Below, one piece after another: positions 59,190 through 64,000 of a stretch of 64,000 nt of DNA. Source of the stretch: Rugosimonospora africana (GTDB taxonomy: Bacteria; Actinomycetota; Actinomycetes; Mycobacteriales; Micromonosporaceae). The stretch covers positions 124,001-188,000 of the forward strand of contig NZ_BONZ01000039.1 in assembly GCF_016862975.1 (NCBI RefSeq), in the 5' to 3' direction. The notes below the pieces were generated by a model. That model worked only from the letters and a program-made list of their open reading frames with translations, was not told the DNA's origin and did no database searches. Both the position numbers and the translations under genes were made by a program. The first letter of the stretch is position 1, and every line of letters starts with the position of its first letter.

Positions 59190-60329
59190 CTATGGACTGT
59201 GCGGTTGCATCCAGTAGCTGCCGAAGTACGGGTACGGAATGGTGCGGTGGTGGGTTCCGCCGTCACCGGATTGTTCGTAGCCGACGTAGCTGGTCATGCT
59301 GGCATCGGTCCAGTGGTCGAAGATGACGACGTGACCGGCGCCGCCGGGTGCGGGGTTGATGAGCAGGTCGCCGGGTTGGATCTGTTCCTTGGTGATGGCC
59401 GGGTACTTGTTTGCGAGATCGGCGGTGTCGAGGCCGGGGCCGGGCAGGCCGAGCGCCATGGACGCGTATCCGGAACAGTCGCGGCGGTAGCCCTGGAACA
59501 GGTCGCCCTGGATGTTGCTGGACAGATAGGGCACGGGGCCGCCGTCCCAGCCAGTAAGCCAGGTCTGCGCCCGGGCGAGTATGGCCTGCGCGGCCAGGCA
59601 TCCGCCGCTGGGGCTCGGCGCTGGGCCAGCGGGGGCCGCCGCGAGGCGCACAGCGATCAACGGCGCGGTTCCCGATGTCACCATGGAGCCGAGTGGCGTC
59701 TTTGCGGATGAGGCAGTCGCGGCGCAGGGCGTGCCGCACTGATCGCCGAGCTCCATCGCCCCGCCTGCGAGGGTGTCGACGAGCAGCGTGGCGTCCGGTT
59801 CCCACTTCGCGTATGCACTTGGGAAGGCGCTGCGCTGTACTGCCTGCGCCACGTCGGTGAGTGGCATCGATTCCCAATTCGGGATGGCCAGTAGTTTCTG
59901 GTAGAACTTCGTGGCCGCGTAGGTTGGATCTCGTAGTTGGTCAGGTGTGCCCCAGCCCTGGCTCGGGCGCTGTTGAAACAGCCCGATCGAGTCCTGGTTG
60001 CCGGTGGTGCCGGCGCGTAGCGCGGATTCCTGAAGAGCGGTGGCGATGGCGATGACCCAGCCCCGCGGTGGGACGCCAAACCGTTGACCCACGGTGATGA
60101 TGGTGGTGGCGTTGGTGACCTGTTCGCTGTCGTAGCCGCGGACGGTGGTGGGGCCACCGGTGGTCAAGGCCGGCGTGGCTCCGCCGGAAGCGCTGGGTGC
60201 CGGGCTGGTGGGCACGGCGATGCAGGGTGAGTTGGCGCCGCCGGCGAAGAGCAGGACGCTACCGAAGGCGCCCAGGCCGACGACGCCCACGACGGCGGCG
60301 ATGATACGGGCGATGAACTTGGTCGTCAC
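59190..60329 (-). CDS. NlpC/P60 peptidoglycan hydrolase with lytic-transglycosylase-like domain
   Basis: 379 residues. An N-terminal membrane anchor (FIARIIAAVVGVVGLGAFGS, then VLLFAGG) and a Thr/Pro-rich spacer precede a lysozyme-like helical domain (RGWVIAIATALQESALRAGT, DSIGLFQQRPSQGWGTPDQL). A C-terminal NlpC/P60 domain follows, with the catalytic Cys in RDCSGYASMALGLP near residue 290 and His in GGAGHVVIFDHWTD near 335. Such bifunctional wall hydrolases typify actinomycete conjugative elements, where they open peptidoglycan for transfer or pilus passage. Confidence 0.88.
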   Translation of the reverse strand: MTTKFIARIIAAVVGVVGLGAFGSVLLFAGGANSPCIAVPTSPAPSASGGATPALTTGGPTTVRGYDSEQVTNATTIITVGQRFGVPPRGWVIAIATALQESALRAGTTGNQDSIGLFQQRPSQGWGTPDQLRDPTYAATKFYQKLLAIPNWESMPLTDVAQAVQRSAFPSAYAKWEPDATLLVDTLAGGAMELGDQCGTPCAATASSAKTPLGSMVTSGTAPLIAVRLAAAPAGPAPSPSGGCLAAQAILARAQTWLTGWDGGPVPYLSSNIQGDLFQGYRRDCSGYASMALGLPGPGLDTADLANKYPAITKEQIQPGDLLINPAPGGAGHVVIFDHWTDASMTSYVGYEQSGDGGTHHRTIPYPYFGSYWMQPHSP

Positions 60330-60413
60330 GTGTGTGGTCCTCTCGAAGCTGGAATGTGGTTTCTACGGCGTGCAATTGCGGCACGTCGGCGGTGCGATGT
60401 TGCTCAGGAGTGC

Positions 60414-60435
60414 AAAAGGGCGCGACGTGCGCGCC
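60414..60435 (-). terminator. Intrinsic terminator, minus strand
   Basis: GGCGCG, a 5-base loop, then CGCGCC, followed on the minus strand by CTTTTG. It lies 85 bases upstream of the NlpC/P60 start. It is a near copy of the hairpin at 60692-60715. Confidence 0.65.
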
Positions 60436-60691
60436 GTATGAGGCTTGGAGACGACGGGGAGGCGCAGGCCCCTCCGTGTTGTGTTGCGGCAGATGAGGGG
60501 CTCGAACCGTTACTATCAGGGCGGCTCGGCCGCGAGGCGACGCGGCATCACGCTATCGATCACCTCGGCTCGGCGGCTGCCATAGGCCATAGCCCGACGT
60601 GGCGACCGAGTATGGGTCCTCGCCCCACGCGAGCGACGCTCCGCGGGTGTTTGGGCCTCGATGCCGCGCGGGACAGCGAGTCGTAGACAAC
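60436..60691 (-). other. Interval bounded by two near-identical terminators
   Basis: 256 bases (part of the 443-base gap 60330-60772) with no supported gene. A 50-codon minus-strand frame ends in tandem stops TGATAG at about 60516, but it has no ribosome binding site. A small RNA or a recently moved segment is possible. Confidence 0.3.
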
Positions 60692-60715
60692 AAAAAAGGG
60701 CGCGATATGCGCGCC
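60692..60715 (-). terminator. Intrinsic terminator after the prepilin peptidase gene
   Basis: GGCGCG, ATATG loop, CGCGCC; the minus strand continues CTTTTTTG. It lies about 57 bases past the peptidase stop, the expected place. Confidence 0.75.
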
Positions 60716-60772
60716 GTAGTTCGGCGACGGTTTTCTTGCGTGGTCGGGGCGTTCGCGCTGTGAAGTGCTGGT

Positions 60773-61552
60773 TTAGCTGAGAATGACGGCGACGAGCGCG
60801 CCGGAAAGCAGGAACACTCCATAGGGCAACGGCTGGCGGCGGTGAATGCGACGCGTGGTCAGCAGGATTACGGTGATGATGGCGCCGGTGAGGATGGTCC
60901 AGACGACGCCGGCCAGGACGGTGGTTAGGTGCAGCCAGCCGAGGGCGGCGCCGAGGGCGAACGCGAGCATGGCATCCCCGCGGCCCATGCCGTGACGGAC
61001 TCCGGCGAGGTAGTAGAAGCCGCCTTGCGCGGTGGCGCCGATCAGCGCGCCGAGCAGGATGCCCGGGTGCTGGGTGATGATGCTCGCGGCGGCGGCGAGG
61101 GTCAGTGTGCTGGCCGCGGCGGCGAGGGTGAGTGGGTCGGGTAGCCGCAGCACGGCCCGGTCGAGGCTGGCCAGGGCGACGCCAAGCAGGCCGGTGATAG
61201 TCCAGGCGGTCAGTAGCCAGGGGGTGGGGGCTCGCCAGGCGGCGACCGCGACCACGGCGGCGGCGAGGGCCTCGACGCTGCCCGGGACTGGGCCGATCGG
61301 CTGGCCGCAGCGGCGGCACTGCCCGGTCACCGGCGCCATGGCGAGCACACCGCGCCCAGCTACGGCGACGACCGGTGTGCCGCATTGAGGGCAGTCAGTC
61401 CGCAGCGGCTGCCGGTAGCCGACGGCATGTGCGTAGATCAGGCCGCGCAGCCATGGTCCGGCGACCAGCGCCACCGTGACGGCGGCCGGGAACGTCAGCG
61501 GCATGGCCGGCGCCACCAAGGAAGGTCGCTCACCGTGATGACTGCTCGCCAT
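60773..61552 (-). CDS. Type IV prepilin peptidase (A24)
   Basis: 259 residues, about seven membrane segments. A zinc-ribbon-like loop (DCPQCGTPVVAVAG, GQCRRCGQPIG) near residues 53-86 precedes the catalytic region. The two Asp candidates are in VALASLDRAVLRLPDPL (the LPD is typical) near 130 and GMGRGDAMLAFALGAALGWL near 188, the latter being the GxGD motif. The enzyme cleaves pseudopilin leaders. It is the only prepilin peptidase in the window, so it may serve the Tad pseudopilins at 42.6-45.7 kb although it lies 15 kb away on the other strand. Confidence 0.9.
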   Translation of the reverse strand: MASSHHGERPSLVAPAMPLTFPAAVTVALVAGPWLRGLIYAHAVGYRQPLRTDCPQCGTPVVAVAGRGVLAMAPVTGQCRRCGQPIGPVPGSVEALAAAVVAVAAWRAPTPWLLTAWTITGLLGVALASLDRAVLRLPDPLTLAAAASTLTLAAAASIITQHPGILLGALIGATAQGGFYYLAGVRHGMGRGDAMLAFALGAALGWLHLTTVLAGVVWTILTGAIITVILLTTRRIHRRQPLPYGVFLLSGALVAVILS

Positions 61553-61688
61553 GCCTTGTCGGTGCGGTCAAGCCCCCGTTGCATGTGGTCCATTGTTGAT
61601 CCAGGTCACGGTGTCGACCAGCCTGTTGCGGCCGGCGGTTGCCGGGAGGAGCACTGGTGCTCCTCCCGGCAACCGGAATCAGGTGGGG

Positions 61689-62777
61689 CTACGGGGCGGC
61701 CGGCAGGGTGGGGTGGTGGCCGTTGGGCTGTTGGAGCAGGTGCAGCAGCCGCTGCACCGGGGGCATCGGGGAGTCGAGCAGCCCGGCCGCGCCGGCGGCG
61801 CGGATGTGTTGGATCTGCCGGACTGCGATGCCGTGCTCCGCGGCGAGGACGCTGTTGGTGTCGTCCGGTGTCTTGAGCATCTGCTGCCAGATGTCACGCC
61901 ACCGCTGGTAGTCGGCCTGCTGAACAGGAACGCGCCGCAGCAGGTCCTTGGGCACCTCAACCGGGACGACGTCTGTGTCCTCAGGGAGGACGGCTGGTTC
62001 CGGCTTCTCAACGGGTGGTGGGGCCAAGTCGACGGCGATGGCGCGGGCCCAGCCGGCAATGTCGGATTGGGCGGCCAGGGTGGTGGCGACGGCCTGGATG
62101 TCCAGGGTGGTCACGGCGATGGTGGCGATGGTGGGGTCCTTGTGGCGGGAGCGGATCAGGGTTTCGACCTGGGCGGCCAGAGCGGCGGTGCGCCGTTCCT
62201 CACGCAGTCGCCGGCGGGCTTCGGTAAGGGATTCGTGCACGGTGTAGCGGTGCTGGAGGGCGAGGTCGCGGGCGCGGCGGGTAACGGCCGGTTCCCGCCA
62301 CCACTGGCCGATGCCGTAGGCCGGTGCGGTCGGGGCGAGTTTGCCGGCCGCGCGCAGCGCGTCGCGGCGTCGGGCGGCGCTGTGCATCAGCCAGACCGTG
62401 TAGGCGAACGTGCCGAGCCCGCCGAACACGACCGCGAGGTACGGGATGTCGTGGTGACCGACGATGTTGATGCCGACCGCGCCGGTGGCCGACGCGGTGG
62501 ACAGGACCTGCCAGCCCAACGCAGTCTCGCCGAGCCGGCGGCGCGCGTCGGCGAACGCGGCGGTGACCACGCCGCCGAGGTCGACCACGACAGCGAACGG
62601 CAGGACCAGTAGCGCCCGGGCCCACCATGGCATGGTGGCCGGCCAGGGCGGGATGGTGACGCCGACCCAGATCTGCCCGATCGACGATCCGGCGGCGGCA
62701 ATGGTGTAGAAGATCCAGGCGGCGCGTTCAGCGGCCCGCCCATCCGGTGCGCTGGTTATGGGGTTGGTCGTCGTCAT
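61689..62777 (-). CDS. DUF2637-domain membrane protein
   Basis: 362 residues from ATG 62777 (the longer frame to 63050 has no family similarity upstream). Four hydrophobic segments occupy residues 15-130 (WIFYTIAAAGSSIGQIWVG, ALLVLPFAVVVDLGGVVTAA, VLSTASATGAVGINIVGHHD, YLAVVFGGLGTFAYTVWLMH), matching DUF2637. The cytosolic remainder is helical, with a coiled-coil-like stretch (SLTEARRRLREERRTAALAA) and a possible HTH at the end (EHGIAVRQIQHIRAAGAAGL). DUF2637 proteins occur on actinomycete plasmids and integrative elements beside transfer genes; their role is thought to be in DNA spread between hyphae. Confidence 0.75.
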   Translation of the reverse strand: MTTTNPITSAPDGRAAERAAWIFYTIAAAGSSIGQIWVGVTIPPWPATMPWWARALLVLPFAVVVDLGGVVTAAFADARRRLGETALGWQVLSTASATGAVGINIVGHHDIPYLAVVFGGLGTFAYTVWLMHSAARRRDALRAAGKLAPTAPAYGIGQWWREPAVTRRARDLALQHRYTVHESLTEARRRLREERRTAALAAQVETLIRSRHKDPTIATIAVTTLDIQAVATTLAAQSDIAGWARAIAVDLAPPPVEKPEPAVLPEDTDVVPVEVPKDLLRRVPVQQADYQRWRDIWQQMLKTPDDTNSVLAAEHGIAVRQIQHIRAAGAAGLLDSPMPPVQRLLHLLQQPNGHHPTLPAAP

Positions 62778-62895
62778 GACCCACCTGCCGACGCTGTCAC
62801 GTCGTGTGTGGCGTACATGCGGGGTGAACCTCCTGGCCAATAGGGCAGGGGCGCCCCGCAGTGCGGGACGCAGCGCCTGCGAAAGGCAGTGCGTC

Positions 62896-62972
62896 CCGCG
62901 CGGTTCCGCGCGGAACGGTGCAACAGGACGGCCGTCCCGGGGGACGGCCCGGTATCGCCGGGGTTTTCTTCT
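62896..62972. promoter_or_regulatory. Cluster of hairpins upstream of the DUF2637 gene
   Basis: CCGCGCGG-TT-CCGCGCGG at 62896-62913; GGCCGTCCC-GG-GGGACGGCC at 62930-62949; and CCCGG-TATCG-CCGGG followed by GTTTTCTTCT at 62948-62972, which would work as a plus-strand terminator. The 62778-63205 gap has no gene. These elements lie in the leader of the DUF2637 transcript. Confidence 0.5.
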
Positions 62973-63031
62973 GGACGGCGTCGCATGAGGCCGAGTAGGG
63001 CCGGTGATGGCACATCGCGGTCGCAGTCCAG

Positions 63032-63079
63032 GTGACGCGGGCCGCGTCACGGGTGACGATGAGGTGCGTCACCCGTGAC
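63032..63079. repeat. Iterated GTSAC palindromes
   Basis: GTGAC/GTCAC occurs five times: 63032, 63046, 63053, 63068 and 63075. They form nested palindromes GTGACGCG-GGC-CGCGTCAC, GTCACGGGTGAC and GTCACCCGTGAC. Probable binding sites of a dimeric regulator controlling the DUF2637 gene, or iteron-like repeats. Confidence 0.6.
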
Positions 63080-63205
63080 AAGCCCCTGATGAATGTGAGC
63101 GGCACGGCGTGGCCGGCGCGGGTCGTATCTTGGCCGCGTTGGCCTGCGCGTTCCTGTTGCGATGGTCAAAGTTGAGTGGGCGGGGCATGCCTGCCGGCGG
63201 GTCAG

Positions 63206-64000
63206 CTATCGGCCGTCGGCCGTGCTCACGCCACTCAGGTGGGCGAGGTGGGTGGGGATGTCGTGGGGCAGGTTGTGGCGCAGCCACCGACCGAACACCT
63301 CGTTGCTGGCCCGCACGAGGGCGTGGTCCTCGCCCGGGGCCAGGTCGCCATTGATGGCCTCGGGGTAGGCGGCGGCGAACGCCTGCCACATTGCGTCCCG
63401 GGCGCTGGCCGCGGCCCGGACGAACCGCTCCTGTTGCGCGTCGACATCCGTGATGACCGCGACGATCACGTCGGCCAGACCAGCGGCGCTGGCTCCGGTG
63501 GGTACTGTGAGCTGCCAGTCGTCGCCGTCGTCGGGGCCGATCGCGAAGTCGGTGGTGTCGGCGGCCGGGCGGGTTTGGCCGGGGCCGCGGAACCAGCCCG
63601 GCCCGGCGGCCACCGACCATCGGGCCCACCCTTCGGGGCCGATGTAGCGGCGACCCGCATACAACACGGCGTTATTCCCGCCGGCCTGTTCAACGACGGT
63701 CTCGTGGCCAGCTTGGCGAACGAGCAAGGCGACCTCGTCGAGGTCGATCGTGCTCGGCTGCCGCCCGTCGTCGTATGCGGCGCGCAGTTCGGCGAGCTGG
63801 GCGTCGTCGAGCACGGTCCCGAGTGCGGTGTCGCCCAGGTGGCGGGCCCAGGTCCGCAGGTCGTCATCGGTGGGCGGCGGCGCGTTGGTGAACCCCCGGG
63901 ACACGCCCAGTGCGGTGATGTCGTCGAGGAGACGCTGCCACGGTTGTCCGCCGGTCCTGGTGGTGTCCGCGCCGTGAGTGTTGGCGTTGTCCGAGCCGGC
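63206..64000 (-). CDS. Protein of unknown function, 5' end beyond the window
   Basis: The frame is open from 64000 to a stop at 63206 (264 codons). A GTG at 63904 is possible, but the upstream codons (RTGGQPWQRLLDDITALGVS) look coding, so the start is probably off the right edge. A helical N-terminal part (DLRTWARHLGDTALGTVLDD), a beta-rich middle (NAVLYAGRRYIGPEGWARWS) and a helical C-terminus (ASARDAMWQAFAAAYPEAIN). No family is recognised. Its position beside DUF2637 suggests a mobile-element gene. Confidence 0.6.
   Translation of the reverse strand, partial: AGSDNANTHGADTTRTGGQPWQRLLDDITALGVSRGFTNAPPPTDDDLRTWARHLGDTALGTVLDDAQLAELRAAYDDGRQPSTIDLDEVALLVRQAGHETVVEQAGGNNAVLYAGRRYIGPEGWARWSVAAGPGWFRGPGQTRPAADTTDFAIGPDDGDDWQLTVPTGASAAGLADVIVAVITDVDAQQERFVRAAASARDAMWQAFAAAYPEAINGDLAPGEDHALVRASNEVFGRWLRHNLPHDIPTHLAHLSGVSTADGR

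Noticed and set aside
60485-60510. T-arm-like GGTTCGAGCCCC on the minus strand, suggesting a tRNA or tmRNA 3' end
   Set aside because: The flanking bases do not form a 5-bp T-stem and no complementary acceptor strand or other arms occur about 75 bases upstream.
1-64000. CRISPR arrays or rRNA genes
   Set aside because: No regularly spaced direct repeats with unique spacers and no rRNA-like segments were seen on either strand.

Overview
The window is high-GC, densely coded DNA with many GTG/TTG starts and many 4-base ATGA/GTGA overlaps. It also holds a long series of actinomycete-specific families: DUF397 and DUF6879 with their XRE partners, DUF574 methyltransferases, GPP34, DUF2637, a LysM/BTAD protein and EcsC. 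It is almost certainly an actinomycete. Gene content fits a Micromonosporaceae-like genome, but no taxonomic marker is present, so the family is a guess.

Layout. (A) 1-11.3 kb, minus strand: a four-gene operon of a coiled-coil metallo-beta-lactamase/beta-CASP nuclease, a 911-residue unrecognised protein, a DrmA-like DUF1998-associated helicase and a DrmB-like DUF1998 protein that runs off the left edge. It looks like a DISARM-related defence system with an unusual composition. A frameshifted HNH endonuclease and small unknown genes lie upstream (11.7-13.4 kb). (B) 13.5-19.6 kb, minus strand: an FxLD-type lanthipeptide cluster (PIMT-like methyltransferase, 51-residue precursor, LanB, LanC, stand-alone SpaB_C-like protein), with a divergent, apparently leaderless GntR regulator at 19.9 kb. 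(C) 20.4-36.1 kb: mixed accessory genes, including two DUF574 methyltransferases (one fused to a winged helix), a class I methyltransferase coupled to an NMT1-like lipoprotein, an amino-acid permease/GNAT/XRE/DUF397 run, a GPP34 protein, a small-protein/DUF6879/XRE cassette, a P-loop kinase and a HAD phosphatase. Remnants of an inositol monophosphatase, an IS481-type transposase and a GntR regulator lie among them. (D) 36.5-48.8 kb, plus strand: a compact Tad/Flp pilus operon (lipoprotein, secreted protein, CpaB, TadZ-like, TadA, TadB, TadC, Flp-like pilin, DUF2637 membrane protein, three TadE/TadG-like pseudopilins, LysM-BTAD protein). (E) 49-54.6 kb: EcsC-like gene with a frameshifted 3' end, an EACC1-like membrane protein beside a HEFTH-motif protein (candidate conflict module), an integrase remnant, a duplicated small-ORF tail, and a DinB-like protein. 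(F) 54.6-64 kb, minus strand: a decayed three-gene tyrosine-recombinase cassette, NlpC/P60 hydrolase, type IV prepilin peptidase, a DUF2637 protein and an edge-truncated gene. This is a mobile-element-like tail that may supply the pilin-processing peptidase for the Tad locus.

Working picture. The left arm is probably a defence island, the centre carries a RiPP pathway and regulatory cassettes, and the right half looks like an integrated element with pilus machinery. Small indels or a premature stop interrupt at least seven recognisable genes. Some are surely decay of mobile DNA; others could be consensus errors and should be checked against reads before any gene is called dead.
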